Shown here: piece by piece, positions 1 through 8,985 of the stretch
Layout of the letters: each line of letters begins with the position of its first letter
Position numbering within the stretch: position 1 is the stretch's first letter
NCBI GenBank assembly: GCA_025359425.1
Contig: JANYGC010000026.1
Location: forward strand, 1 to 54,211
Length of the DNA: 54,211 nt
Origin: Sphingomonadaceae bacterium
Lineage (GTDB): Bacteria > Pseudomonadota > Alphaproteobacteria > Sphingomonadales > Sphingomonadaceae
Direction of reading: 5' to 3'
The notes under the pieces: model-generated
Seen by the model: the letters and a program-made list of their open reading frames with translations, nothing else
Database searches by the model: none
What the model was told of the DNA's origin: nothing
Program-made: the position numbers and the translations under genes

Positions 1-1
1 C

Positions 2-1168
2 AAGATTGCCGAAGCGATGGAAAAGGTCGGCAAGGAAGGCGTGATCACCGTCGAGGAAGCCAAGGGGCTCGAGTTCGAACTCGATGTCGTCGAAGGCATG
101 CAGTTCGACCGCGGTTACCTCTCGCCGTACTTCATCACCAATCCCGACAAGATGACCGTCGAGCTGGAAAACCCCTATGTCCTGATCCACGAAAAGAAGC
201 TGTCGAACCTGCAATCGATGCTGCCGGTGCTCGAAGCGGTGGTCCAGTCGGGCCGCCCGCTGCTGATTATCGCCGAAGACATCGAAGGCGAAGCGCTGGC
301 CACTCTGGTGGTCAACAAGCTGCGCGGCGGGCTCAAGATCGCTGCGGTCAAGGCTCCGGGCTTCGGCGATCGCCGCAAGGCGATGCTGCAGGACATCGCG
401 ATCCTGACCAAGGGCGAGATGATCAGCGAAGACCTCGGCATCAAGCTCGAATCGGTGACACTGGCCATGCTTGGCCAGGCCAAGCGCGTCACCATCGACA
501 AGGACAACACCACGATTATCGACGGTGAAGGCTCGGCGGAAGAGATCAAGAGCCGGGTCGAACAGATCCGCGCCCAGATCGAAACCACCACCAGCGACTA
601 CGACAAGGAAAAGCTGCAGGAACGTCTGGCCAAGCTGGCCGGCGGGGTTGCCGTGATCAAGGTCGGCGGCGCGTCGGAAGTCGAAGTCAAGGAACGCAAG
701 GACCGCGTCGACGATGCGCTCCATGCGACCCGCGCGGCGGTCGAGGAAGGCATCGTTCCCGGCGGCGGTACCGCGTTGCTCTATGCGACCAAGGCCCTCG
801 AAGGCATGAAGGGCGCCAATGATGACCAGACCAAGGGGATCGATATCGTCCGCAAGGCGATCTCGACCCCGCTCAAGCAGATCGCCACCAACGCCGGCCA
901 CGATGGCGCGGTGGTCTCGGGCAACCTGCTGCGCGAAGGCGACGAAACGCAGGGCTTCAACGCGGCGACCGACGTCTACGAAAACCTGGTTGCGGCCGGC
1001 GTGATCGATCCGACCAAGGTGGTGCGGATTGCACTGCAGGACGCCGCCTCGGTGGCCGGCCTGCTGATCACCACCGAAGCAGCGATCTCGGACAAGCCTG
1101 ACGACAAGTCGGCCATGGGCGGCATGGGCGGCGGCGGCATGGGCGGCATGGGCGGGATGGACTTCTAG
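2..1168 (+). CDS. groEL: Chaperonin GroEL (Hsp60), 3' part; 5' end lies outside the window
   Basis: This is the last 388 codons of the 60 kDa chaperonin, the ATP-driven cytosolic folding cage that works with GroES. The frame is open to the window edge (the first complete codon is at base 2), so roughly 160 N-terminal residues are missing. The visible part covers the end of the intermediate domain, the apical domain ([13 protein letters not shown]), and the second intermediate and equatorial segments ([15 protein letters not shown]). It ends with the typical Gly-Met-rich tail ([16 protein letters not shown]). No lesion is seen. groES and the start of groEL should lie just upstream. A hairpin terminator follows within 35 bases. 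The identification is certain. Confidence 0.98.
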   Translation, partial: KIAEAMEKVGKEGVITVEEAKGLEFELDVVEGMQFDRGYLSPYFITNPDKMTVELENPYVLIHEKKLSNLQSMLPVLEAVVQSGRPLLIIAEDIEGEALATLVVNKLRGGLKIAAVKAPGFGDRRKAMLQDIAILTKGEMISEDLGIKLESVTLAMLGQAKRVTIDKDNTTIIDGEGSAEEIKSRVEQIRAQIETTTSDYDKEKLQERLAKLAGGVAVIKVGGASEVEVKERKDRVDDALHATRAAVEEGIVPGGGTALLYATKALEGMKGANDDQTKGIDIVRKAISTPLKQIATNAGHDGAVVSGNLLREGDETQGFNAATDVYENLVAAGVIDPTKVVRIALQDAASVAGLLITTEAAISDKPDDKSAMGGMGGGGMGGMGGMDF

Positions 1169-1200
1169 GTCCGATCACCAAGTACGTCCGAATGCAACAG

Positions 1201-1237
1201 CGGGCCGGGGGGAGCAATCCCTCCGGCCCGTTTGCTT
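1201..1237 (+). terminator. Rho-independent terminator after groEL
   Basis: A 13-bp GC-rich stem (1201-1213 with 1218-1230, one G-T wobble) closes a GCAA tetraloop and is followed by TTTGCTT. It sits 32 bases after the groEL stop and 5 bases before the end of the convergent acetyltransferase gene, so it could serve both directions. On the minus strand there is no good T run. Confidence 0.75.
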
Positions 1238-1242
1238 GGCAC

Positions 1243-1809
1243 CTAAGCTTCGCGCAGTTTGCGCTGCTTGACGAACGCGGCCGGGTTGCCGCTGTAAACC
1301 GCATCGGGCTCGGTATCCTTGAATAGCGCGCCGCGCGCGCCGAGCACCGAGCGATCACCCATCGTCACCCCCGGTCCGACAAACGCCTCCGCGGCGACCC
1401 AGCAATGCTCGCCGATCACCACCGGGCGGCACACCAGCTGAAATAGCGGATCATGCAGATCGTGAGTGCTGGCACAGATATGTGCGCGCTGCGAGATCAC
1501 GCTCGCCGTGCCGATGCTGATCTGGCCTTGATTGTAGAGCCTGACCCCTGGGCCGATCAGAACATTGTCACCCAGCTCGAGATTGACCGGCAGCCACACC
1601 GAAGCACTGCCATGAACCCTCGCCCTCGCGCCGATCTTCGCCCCGAATGCCCGCAGCACCAGCCGCCGCCAGCGGTGCAGCGGGGGCGGGGTAAACCGGG
1701 CGAAGACCAGCCATGTCGCCATCCACACTACCCGCAGCAGACGGTTGCCGAGCGAGAAGCTCGCTCCGCCTTCTAGCGGCCTGGTCTTGCTGGCATCGAG
1801 CGGCGTCAT
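1243..1809 (-). CDS. Putative colanic-acid-type O-acetyltransferase (left-handed beta-helix, WcaF/LbetaH family)
   Basis: The 188-residue product looks like a hexapeptide-repeat acyltransferase that would acetylate a sugar using acetyl-CoA. The hexapeptide pattern is visible from about residue 60 onward (GAKIGARARVHGSASV, LGDNVLIGPGVRLYNQG, VIGEHCWVAAEAFVGPG). It ends in the usual MGDRSVLGARGAL and SGNPAAFVKQRK stretches. The start at 1809 is chosen because it overlaps the upstream glycosyltransferase stop as ATGA; the longer reading frame would run into that gene. The order GT - acetyltransferase is typical of exopolysaccharide loci, and this gene closes the minus-strand unit. The acceptor sugar cannot be read from the sequence. 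Confidence 0.88.
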   Translation of the reverse strand: MTPLDASKTRPLEGGASFSLGNRLLRVVWMATWLVFARFTPPPLHRWRRLVLRAFGAKIGARARVHGSASVWLPVNLELGDNVLIGPGVRLYNQGQISIGTASVISQRAHICASTHDLHDPLFQLVCRPVVIGEHCWVAAEAFVGPGVTMGDRSVLGARGALFKDTEPDAVYSGNPAAFVKQRKLREA

Positions 1810-2942
1810 CGAACGGCCTTGTTGCCTGCGGCAATCGCGCGGGCATAAGTTTCGCCCCAGCGCGCTGCAATCGATCCAACTGAAAAGGAGTCTGCGGCAA
1901 GCCCCCGGGCATTGGCTGACATCGCCAGCCAATCAGCTGGAGCGAGCGCCAGCGCCTGCTTCAGTGCCGCCAGAATTGCATCGGCGCTGTCCCCGCATTC
2001 GATCGCCGCGCCGCCGGCAAATCCTTGGGGCAGATTGCACTCGCTCGTCATGATGGTCGGGGTGCCGGCTGCCCAGCCTTCGAGCACCGCCATCGGCAGT
2101 CCTTCGCTCAGCGAAGGCAGCACCATGAACCGCGCTTGCGTCAACAGGTCGTGTTTGGCCGCGCCATAGACCGGGCCGATGAAGCGCACCGCCGGTCCGG
2201 CCACGGCGACCGCCGCCTCCAGCGCGGCAAGATCGGCAGCTTCCCCCCACCCGGCGATGGTCAGGCTGGCACCCACCGGCAAATCGAGCTGCGACCACGC
2301 TGCGACCAGTGCGAGCAGGTTCTTCTTCGAATGGATGCGGCCAATATAGGCGAACAGGGGGCTGCGCGGTGTCAGGTTTTCCGCTCCGACCGGCGGCGCG
2401 GCATTGGCAATCACCACGCTATCGCTGCGCCCGCTCTCGCTTGCGATATCGGCGGCCTCGCGCGCGGTCAGGGCATGGAAGAAGCTGGCGCGGCGCCATC
2501 CTGCCCGCTCGTAGCCGGGGCGGGCCAGCGCCTTTTTCCAGCGGCCCCGCGCGGTGATCCACGGATCGAGCATCCCGTGGGGCGAGATGATATAGCCGCG
2601 CTTGGTGGTCCTGGCCCAGCCGGCCCCGGCGCGCGACGGATACATCCAGATCCCGTGCAGGTGCAGGCAATCGAGCTCGGCGCTAAGCAGAGAGCTGGTC
2701 AAGCCCGGCGCATAACCGATCTGGGCCGGTCCGCGCACCGCATGGAAGTGCACCTTGCCGGGCGCATAGCGCGAGCGATCCGCTTCGCTGTGCGCGTCCT
2801 TGAGCGCAAAGACCACCGCCTCGCCGCCCAGTTCGCGGATCATCGCCGCCTGGATTATCACCGCCTCGGCCACCCCGCCGCCCAGCCGCGAGGCCGCGGC
2901 GGTGAGCAAGCCGATCCGCAACCCGTCGAGCGGCAAGGTCAC
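1806..2942 (-). CDS. Glycosyltransferase, GT4-like (GT-B fold)
   Basis: 378 residues. The C-terminal half carries the group 1 glycosyltransferase signature: a nucleotide-sugar region with PLFAYIGRIHSKKNL around residue 200 and the acidic ExxxxxxxE-type segment in VLPSLSEGLPMAVLEGWAAG near residue 290. The N-terminal part has a HLHGIWMYPSRAG and ISPHGMLDPW pattern seen in enzymes that build exopolysaccharide repeat units. It presumably transfers a sugar from a nucleotide donor to a lipid-linked intermediate on the cytoplasmic face. The start is GTG at 2942, which overlaps the upstream membrane-protein stop as GTGA, and its own stop overlaps the next gene as ATGA. Donor and acceptor are unknown. 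Confidence 0.9.
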   Translation of the reverse strand: MTLPLDGLRIGLLTAAASRLGGGVAEAVIIQAAMIRELGGEAVVFALKDAHSEADRSRYAPGKVHFHAVRGPAQIGYAPGLTSSLLSAELDCLHLHGIWMYPSRAGAGWARTTKRGYIISPHGMLDPWITARGRWKKALARPGYERAGWRRASFFHALTAREAADIASESGRSDSVVIANAAPPVGAENLTPRSPLFAYIGRIHSKKNLLALVAAWSQLDLPVGASLTIAGWGEAADLAALEAAVAVAGPAVRFIGPVYGAAKHDLLTQARFMVLPSLSEGLPMAVLEGWAAGTPTIMTSECNLPQGFAGGAAIECGDSADAILAALKQALALAPADWLAMSANARGLAADSFSVGSIAARWGETYARAIAAGNKAVR

Positions 2943-4429
2943 GCGCGGTGGGGCTCGGCCGGAGGTTCCGGTTCAGCCAACAGCGCGGCGCGGCGGCGCT
3001 GCACGGCAGCTGGCAGCGCGGCGAGCGCTGGATTGGGTCGCGGGTCCGGCGCTGCCGCATCGCTTTCGTTCCGCCGCCGCAACCGGCGCATGGCAGCAGC
3101 GCGCATCGCCGCCGCACTCGGCATGCCGAGCCATCGCGCCAGCCAGTACCACAGCGCCACCGGGCCAAGGTAGAACAGCCCTTGGCGCAACACCGTAATG
3201 AGCTGGCCATCGCGAAACGCGACGATCAGAATCGGGACGAAGATCATGTAACCCGCAACTTTGAATGTGCTTTGCGGACCTTCGGCAAACTTGCGGTAGA
3301 TCCAGCCGAGCACATAGCCCCATAACCCGCACCAGATGACCACACCAAGCCAACCCAGCGAATACCACCCTTGGCCGGGCAGCGACCGGGTCATCCCGAC
3401 TGCCCTGCCGTAATCGAGCAGGTTGATGCGGTTGAACGGAGCTCCGATTGGCTTGTTTTTCCAGAGAATGCGCGGCACCGGCTCGGTGAACACCTGTAGC
3501 GTGTCGATGAAATAACCGTAAGTGTGCGTGCGCTGCGGGATCGCGTAAACGAGGTATTCAAAATACTCGAGATTGGCGAAATCCATGCCTTCAAAGAGGC
3601 GTTCGTTGGCGCGGGTCTGGTAGAAGACAGACGAAGCCGTGTCGTTGCCGAGCGCCTTGCGGATCGTCAGCCCGCGATCATTGCCCACGCTACTGAAGAT
3701 CAGCACCACGACCGCCAGCAGTGCGATAATCCGCAGGCTGGGCATTCGGCGACGATGTTCATAAAGATAGAGCAGTCCGACCGTGACCAGCGCGGTCACG
3801 AACGGCCCGCGCCCGCCGGTGCCGGCGCGAAATACCACAAACCCGATCAGCGGCAGGAGGGCGAGCAAGCGGAAGCGGAACACCCATGCGATCAGGGCGC
3901 CGCAACTGGCCAGCATCAGCTGCGCTTCGGCCAGGTAGCCATTACCCTGCGTATTGACGATGGTTCCGGTCCCCGCATCCATCACCATCGCATCGTAGCC
4001 AAGGCCGGTCGTCGTCGCACCAGCCCATACCTTGCTGAGGGAATAGATGCCGATTGGCACGCACACGGCCAGCACCCAGAACAGCAGCGGTTTCAGCCGG
4101 TCGCGCTCGGCGTTCGCAAAGCTATCTTGCTTGAATCGCATCGCCACATTGCCCGACAACAAGCAGAAGAACGCGAACGCCACAAAGCCCAGGTTGGCGG
4201 CAAGGATGACCGTCAACTTGTCGCTGGGCGAAGGAGTGAACTGGTAACTCCGGTACACCAGAGTAAAGTCATTGATCCGCGCCACGATCGGCCGAAACAC
4301 GAAAATGAAGCCGTGAAAGGCGGAATAGAACGTCAGCGGGTGGAACATGCTGAACGACGGGCTGCGCACGAAGTAGCCCATCACCACCACAAAGCAGACG
4401 ACCGACAGGGCAAGCGCCGCTTCGTACAT
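2939..4429 (-). CDS. Polytopic membrane protein, probable O-antigen/exopolysaccharide polymerase (Wzy-like)
   Basis: 496 residues with about ten or more hydrophobic segments and large soluble loops, the general architecture of repeat-unit polymerases. I see no diagnostic motif, so the function is inferred from topology, length and position between glycosyltransferase genes and other polysaccharide genes. A long loop (about residues 280-330, with RTRANERLFEGMDFANLEY) falls where Wzy proteins have their periplasmic loop. The C-terminal 50 residues are Ala/Arg/Pro rich and probably disordered. The ATG at 4429 is preferred over a TTG 33 bases upstream because GAAGG lies about 9 bases before it. 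It is divergent from the acyltransferase at 4428. Confidence 0.65.
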   Translation of the reverse strand: MYEAALALSVVCFVVVMGYFVRSPSFSMFHPLTFYSAFHGFIFVFRPIVARINDFTLVYRSYQFTPSPSDKLTVILAANLGFVAFAFFCLLSGNVAMRFKQDSFANAERDRLKPLLFWVLAVCVPIGIYSLSKVWAGATTTGLGYDAMVMDAGTGTIVNTQGNGYLAEAQLMLASCGALIAWVFRFRLLALLPLIGFVVFRAGTGGRGPFVTALVTVGLLYLYEHRRRMPSLRIIALLAVVVLIFSSVGNDRGLTIRKALGNDTASSVFYQTRANERLFEGMDFANLEYFEYLVYAIPQRTHTYGYFIDTLQVFTEPVPRILWKNKPIGAPFNRINLLDYGRAVGMTRSLPGQGWYSLGWLGVVIWCGLWGYVLGWIYRKFAEGPQSTFKVAGYMIFVPILIVAFRDGQLITVLRQGLFYLGPVALWYWLARWLGMPSAAAMRAAAMRRLRRRNESDAAAPDPRPNPALAALPAAVQRRRAALLAEPEPPAEPHRA

Positions 4430-5633
4430 GAACTTACCTTCGCCTTGTTTGAAATCGGCCAATCAGCCTTTGCCGTTTGCCAGCCCTGAAGCCCCAAAGC
4501 AACCTTTGCCCGAACCAGTCGTTTCCAAATTGACCCAATGTCCTTGTGGGCATAAAGCTCATTTTATAGGAAATTTTACGCGCTCGCATCCGGTACCGAG
4601 CGACGTCTGCAGTGTCGCAGCGCCCATTCCCACCAAAGGTGAACGTTTCATCACTCTGGACGGCCTGCGTGGCATGGCGGCCATCGCCGTAGCGCTGTTT
4701 CATCTTGACGGAGTTCTCATGCCGGGTGGTTACCTGGCGGTCGATTTCTTCTTTGTCCTCTCGGGCTTTGTCCTTGTCCGCACATATGAGCCGCGGTTCA
4801 AAATGGGTCTCGGAATCGCCCGATTTATGCTGATCCGGAGCGTGCGCCTCTACCCCCTTTATGCGGTGGGCATTGCGATCGGAACGGTATTCACGCTGCA
4901 ACGGCTGCTGCGCGGTTCCGAGAATCACATGACACTATCGGAATTCCTTGGAGGTCTGACCTTCAACACATTGATGATGCCATCGCCGTTCAGTCGGGGA
5001 CTTTTCCCGTTAAACGGCCCTGCTTGGTCTCTGTTTTTTGAAGTGCTGGCAAATTTGGCGTTGGTTATCATCCTGACAAGAATGCGGACTTTCGCGCTTG
5101 CCATCCTTGCGCTTATCGCGGGGCTGGTGCTGACGGTGGCCGTCTTTCATTACCAAATCACCTCGGGCGGACTTCGATTGCTTGGTGAAGGCGAAGCGGC
5201 AACGTCAGCGGGCGCTTATTGGGACGGTTGGTATGTAGGTTTATTGCGAACCGCGTTTTCGTTCACAGCAGGGGTTGTGATCGCTCGGATATCGGGCGCG
5301 AATGATCGATCCGCCAAAAAATCGGCAGCTATTTGCTTCGTTGTCCTGCTGCTACTCATGATTGTCGCGGTGCTAATTGAAAAGCGGATCGTTTTTGATC
5401 TGACCTTCATCTTGCTGCTTTCGCCTGTTCTTGTCTTCGTGGGAAGCAAGATTGAGCCGCACCGATTGCTCGTGCCCGCTGCTGCATTGGCCGGCGAACT
5501 CTCTTATGCGCTTTACGCAATACACGTTCCGATAGCGCATGCCTGCCAATTTGCTGCGAGAAAGGCAGGCCTCTCCAATTTCGCTATTGCACCTGCCTAT
5601 CTGCTTGTTTCGCTGGCGCTGGCTTGGCTTTGA
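4428..5633 (+). CDS. Acyltransferase 3 family (OafA/NolL-type) membrane protein, probably damaged
   Basis: The protein shows the start of the acyltransferase-3 domain (FITLDGLRGMAAIAVALFH, then GYLAVDFFFVLSGFVL and an RLYPLY motif) and about ten membrane segments. Members O-acylate surface sugars. Two things are odd. First, the domain should begin near residue 70, but there is no in-frame ATG, GTG or TTG close to it. The only in-frame starts are ATG 4428, which abuts the divergent gene's start, and TTG 4530, neither with a ribosome site. Second, the TGA at 5631 is followed in the same frame by 20 more codons (VKWVDLPVRQML...) that match the family's usual C-terminal tail. GC is lower than in neighbours (32 of 60 bases at 5281-5340). 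It is likely acquired and eroding; the coordinates of both ends are uncertain. Confidence 0.7.
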   Translation: MNLPSPCLKSANQPLPFASPEAPKQPLPEPVVSKLTQCPCGHKAHFIGNFTRSHPVPSDVCSVAAPIPTKGERFITLDGLRGMAAIAVALFHLDGVLMPGGYLAVDFFFVLSGFVLVRTYEPRFKMGLGIARFMLIRSVRLYPLYAVGIAIGTVFTLQRLLRGSENHMTLSEFLGGLTFNTLMMPSPFSRGLFPLNGPAWSLFFEVLANLALVIILTRMRTFALAILALIAGLVLTVAVFHYQITSGGLRLLGEGEAATSAGAYWDGWYVGLLRTAFSFTAGVVIARISGANDRSAKKSAAICFVVLLLLMIVAVLIEKRIVFDLTFILLLSPVLVFVGSKIEPHRLLVPAAALAGELSYALYAIHVPIAHACQFAARKAGLSNFAIAPAYLLVSLALAWL

Positions 5634-5698
5634 GTAAAATGGGTAGATTTGCCGGTTCGTCAGATGCTGAACCGCAAGTTGGTCCGGCCAAGATGACA

Positions 5699-6637
5699 CT
5701 ACTTACGAGGATAAAAGGCAACAATCTGTTTATCGGTAAGTGTTTTTTCGGACTTCGTGCCCATGAAATAAAAACCCGAAGCAGCATCGAATGCATCTCG
5801 GTTGTTGATCAGAATATAATCAAAGTATTTGATCCAGAAAAATAGGATATGGACCATAAATCCAGCAATTGCTTTGCCATTTCTGGTAGGCGTCAAAGCA
5901 ATCGCGAACTCTTTCATGGTCCAAGTCAGCGATGCAGCTGGCCCGAATGACATTCCTTCCGAAATCAGGGTAAACGACCGAAAAAGTCTTCGGTGTCCGA
6001 CTATGGTAAACCGCCGGAAGTCGTAGGGTGCAAAATGGCCTGGCACCAAGAATGGTGAATCGGCAAAAACCATGCCATCCTTTTTGAGGACACGATGGAT
6101 ATTTTCTACGACCCGGTCAGAATCCGCGACATGCTCAAGAACGCCTTGAGTAACAACCGCATCAAATGTTTCATCTGCAAACGGCAGGTCGTGGCCATCG
6201 CAGATGATTTGCACGCGGGGGCCGAATGACACATCTGTTTCTACAAAATTGAAGCAAGAATGCGAGACAAACTCTTCCATCCATCGCGCTCGATCGCCGC
6301 ATCCAACGATGAGAATTTTTGGTTCGCTCCGCTGTTTTAGCAAGGTTGCAAGCTGGGCGTAGTTCTTCTTCGCCGTCAAATTCAGCAAGATGTCGGGGAG
6401 GAATTTACCTACTAATTTTCTTGCCACCGTTCGTGCGCGTGTCTGGGGCTGGACAAAGAATGTATCGGATACGCTCTGGAAATCGCTTTGGCTGAAAACA
6501 CTTTTCTCGTCATCAATTAGGATCGGCAACCCATTTTCGATGGGAAATATGTGACCTTCATCACAACACGCCGAACCAGCAGTCAATTTGAGCGGTGCAG
6601 CGCAGGTCGGGCATATCAAGTCGATATCTGGTATCAT
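5699..6637 (-). CDS. SAM-dependent methyltransferase with N-terminal Trm112-like zinc segment
   Basis: 312 residues. The N-terminus has a Trm112-like treble-clef pattern (CPTCAAPL ... CDEGHIFPIENGLPILID). A class I methyltransferase follows, with the SAM motif ILIVGCGDRARWMEEF near residue 120 and FDAVVTQGVLEHV about 60 residues later. The fusion is common in polysaccharide and lipid gene clusters, where it is thought to methylate a sugar or a precursor; that role is inference here. The start at 6637 is chosen because TTGGAG lies 8 bases upstream; an ATG at 6667 overlapping the previous gene is the alternative. Base composition is clearly AT-richer than the locus (25 of 60 G+C at 6361-6420), suggesting transfer together with the adjacent acyltransferase. 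Confidence 0.85.
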   Translation of the reverse strand: MIPDIDLICPTCAAPLKLTAGSACCDEGHIFPIENGLPILIDDEKSVFSQSDFQSVSDTFFVQPQTRARTVARKLVGKFLPDILLNLTAKKNYAQLATLLKQRSEPKILIVGCGDRARWMEEFVSHSCFNFVETDVSFGPRVQIICDGHDLPFADETFDAVVTQGVLEHVADSDRVVENIHRVLKKDGMVFADSPFLVPGHFAPYDFRRFTIVGHRRLFRSFTLISEGMSFGPAASLTWTMKEFAIALTPTRNGKAIAGFMVHILFFWIKYFDYILINNRDAFDAASGFYFMGTKSEKTLTDKQIVAFYPRK

Positions 6638-6659
6638 GGCGCGCTCCAACTTGGTTCGG

Positions 6660-7640
6660 TCAGGCATCGACCGCAACCACCCCACGGAAATAGTCGATGG
6701 TCTTCGTAAGGCCATCTCGCAGCGGCACAGTTACGTCCCAGCCGAGATCGGCCTTAGCGCGGGTGATATTGGGCTGGCGCTGGCGCGGGTCGTCTTGCGG
6801 GAGCGGCTGGAACACCAGCTTGGACGAACTGCCGGTCTGCTCGATCACCTGCTGGGCCAGTTCGAGCATGGTGAATTCGCCCGGATTGCCAAGGTTGATC
6901 GGGCCGGTCACCGTATCGCCGGTCGCCATCAGGGCCATCAGTCCGCGCACCAGATCGTCGACATAACAGAACGAGCGGGTCTGCTGGCCGTCGCCATAGA
7001 TCGTGATATCCTCGCCGCGCAGCGCCTGGACGATGAAGTTGGAGACCACCCGGCCATCGTTGGGGTGCATGTGCGGGCCATAGGTGTTGAAGATCCGCGC
7101 GACCTTGATCTTGAGCTGGTGCTGGCGGTGATAGTCGAAAAACAGCGTCTCGGCGCAGCGCTTGCCCTCGTCATAGCAGCTGCGCGGGCCGATCGGGTTG
7201 ACGTTGCCCCAATAGCTTTCGACCTGCGGGTGGATTGCCGGATCGCCGTACACTTCGCTGGTCGAGGCCTGCAGCACCGGCACGCGCAGCCGCTTGGCGA
7301 GACCGAGCATGTTGATCGCGCCGACCACGCTGGTCTTGGTCGTCTGGACCGGATCGAACTGGTAATGCACCGGTGAGGCGGGGCAGGCGAGATTGTAGAT
7401 CTCGTCCACCTCGACAAACAGCGGGAAGGTGACGTCGTGGCGCATCAGCTCGAAATCGGGATGGCCGAGCAGCGCGCCGACATTGGCCCGGGTGCCGGTG
7501 AAGAAGTTGTCGACGCAGAGTACCTGGTGGCCCTGTTCGAGCAGCCGGGCGCAGAGGTGCGAGCCGATGAACCCGGCGCCGCCGGTGACCAGCACGCGCT
7601 TCTTGGTGGAGTATCGGACGGGCCGGGAAGCTACGGTCAT
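6660..7640 (-). CDS. UDP-glucuronate decarboxylase / UDP-xylose synthase (extended SDR)
   Basis: 326 residues of an extended short-chain dehydrogenase. The Rossmann motif is [14 protein letters not shown] at about residue 16. The family-specific [12 protein letters not shown] follows, then STSEVYGDP and the catalytic Tyr-Lys pair in [31 protein letters not shown] is a strong marker for UDP-xylose synthases. It decarboxylates UDP-glucuronic acid to UDP-xylose, so the polysaccharide made here may contain xylose or a derivative. The ATG at 7640 lies 24 residues before the first glycine motif, as expected for the family; a longer in-frame extension has no homology. It sits 50 bases downstream of a glycosyltransferase gene on the same strand. 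Confidence 0.93.
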   Translation of the reverse strand: MTVASRPVRYSTKKRVLVTGGAGFIGSHLCARLLEQGHQVLCVDNFFTGTRANVGALLGHPDFELMRHDVTFPLFVEVDEIYNLACPASPVHYQFDPVQTTKTSVVGAINMLGLAKRLRVPVLQASTSEVYGDPAIHPQVESYWGNVNPIGPRSCYDEGKRCAETLFFDYHRQHQLKIKVARIFNTYGPHMHPNDGRVVSNFIVQALRGEDITIYGDGQQTRSFCYVDDLVRGLMALMATGDTVTGPINLGNPGEFTMLELAQQVIEQTGSSSKLVFQPLPQDDPRQRQPNITRAKADLGWDVTVPLRDGLTKTIDYFRGVVAVDA

Positions 7641-7690
7641 GAAAGGGAATTTCCAGGTTTGGGCAAGGGGCGTCAGCTGGCCAGCTATGC

Positions 7691-8893
7691 CTAGCGCAGG
7701 CTCGCCGGGCAAGCCATCGATTGCTGCATCTGCGAGATTCTTTTTGCAGCCTCCGCGTTGCCGGGAGCGATCAGGGCTTCGGCGGCATCGGCCAACCGTT
7801 CGGTATCGCCCAGCCAGGCGCGCTCGTGCGACGCGGCGACCATCGCCCGCCAACGGTCCTCGTCGCCCGCCAGTGCCGCCATCGCTGCGGCAAGGCCAGC
7901 GGGCGCGTTAAGTTCGATCACGTACCCGTTGACCAGGTTGCGCACGAGCAGGTCGCCCGAGCCGACCGCGGGCGAGATCAGCGCGGGCAGCCCGAAAGCC
8001 AGCGCTTCGTTGACCACCAGGCCCCATTGCTCCTCGCCGCTGGGCAAGACCAGGGCGAGCCCCTGGCTCAGCCGCTGCGCGACCGCTTCGGCGCCGAGAA
8101 AGCCGGGGAAGTCGACCAAACCGGCGACGCCCAGTTCAGCGGCGCGGGTGCGGATCGCGGCCTCTTCCGGCCCGGCGCCGATCAGCACCAGCCGCCGCGC
8201 GGCGGTGCCGGCAGCCGCGGCATAAAGCGCGTAGCCTTCGACCAGTTCGACCAGGTCCTTCTTGTCGACGAAGCGGCCGACGAAGATGAAATCGCGCGCA
8301 GCGAAAGCCGCGCCATCCGGTGCCATTACGCCGCCGCCCATCGCCCGGACCCGCGCCAGATCGACCGTGTCGTAGCCCGGCAGCACCAGGCGGCGGCGGA
8401 AGCCGAGGAACCGGACATAAGCGACATGGCGGTGCCCGCCGACAATCGCCGCGCGGTACGGCGTCAGGATCAGCGCCTTGGCCAGTTCGAAGCCGGCGCG
8501 GCGCGGCTTGTCGTCAAACTTGGATTCGCTCAGCATGATCACCCGCACCCCAAGCAGTGCGAGCAGCCACGAGAGCACGATGATATCGGGTTCGTTGTAG
8601 CCGATCCCGATCAGCACGCTGTCGCAGCGCCACAAGGCCCTGAGCTGGTGCCACAGCCGCCGCGGCCAGGCCACGCTGTCATAGCTTTGCCCCGGGAACA
8701 GCGTGAGCTTGCGTGCGCCATCGACCGCGCCCGAGGCTTCCCAGGCATAAGTCGCCGAGCTGGTCGCCACTTCCACCGCGAGCACGTCGGCGCGGCCGGC
8801 AAAGCGGTGCGCCACCGCCTGGCAGCGATCGATGTGATAGGCCGAAAACTGCGCGAACAACACGGCGATGGGGCGTGACTTGCTGGCCGCCAT
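7691..8893 (-). CDS. Glycosyltransferase, GT4-like
   Basis: 400 residues of GT-B fold. The donor-binding domain contains [18 protein letters not shown] around residue 200, then [14 protein letters not shown], and the acidic E7E-like segment [20 protein letters not shown] near residue 300. The N-terminal part ([29 protein letters not shown]) resembles glycosyltransferases of exopolysaccharide loci. It would add one sugar to a growing lipid-linked oligosaccharide on the inner face of the membrane. The 92-base leader carries a 15-bp inverted repeat (see 8910-8969), so this gene may have its own regulation. Donor specificity is unknown. Confidence 0.88.
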   Translation of the reverse strand: MAASKSRPIAVLFAQFSAYHIDRCQAVAHRFAGRADVLAVEVATSSATYAWEASGAVDGARKLTLFPGQSYDSVAWPRRLWHQLRALWRCDSVLIGIGYNEPDIIVLSWLLALLGVRVIMLSESKFDDKPRRAGFELAKALILTPYRAAIVGGHRHVAYVRFLGFRRRLVLPGYDTVDLARVRAMGGGVMAPDGAAFAARDFIFVGRFVDKKDLVELVEGYALYAAAAGTAARRLVLIGAGPEEAAIRTRAAELGVAGLVDFPGFLGAEAVAQRLSQGLALVLPSGEEQWGLVVNEALAFGLPALISPAVGSGDLLVRNLVNGYVIELNAPAGLAAAMAALAGDEDRWRAMVAASHERAWLGDTERLADAAEALIAPGNAEAAKRISQMQQSMACPASLR

Positions 8894-8909
8894 GATTGTT
8901 TGCGAAACT

Positions 8910-8969
8910 CCCTTGCCCGGCGCGTCCGGCCCGGCCCCGAAATAGCCGCAAGTCCGCGCCGAGCAAGGG
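8910..8969. repeat. 15-bp inverted repeat in the leader of the downstream glycosyltransferase gene
   Basis: The arms at 8910-8924 and 8955-8969 pair over 15 bp with one mismatch and enclose 30 bases. The element fills most of the gap between the beta-helix gene and the glycosyltransferase start. It has no T run on the minus strand, so it is not a standard terminator. An mRNA processing or stabilising hairpin, or an attenuator-like fold, is possible. Confidence 0.5.
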
Positions 8970-8985
8970 AAAATTTGCCCGGACG

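Noticed and set aside
1117..1165. Tandem GGCATGGGCGGC repeats at the end of groEL
   Set aside because: This is the normal Gly-Gly-Met C-terminal tail of GroEL.
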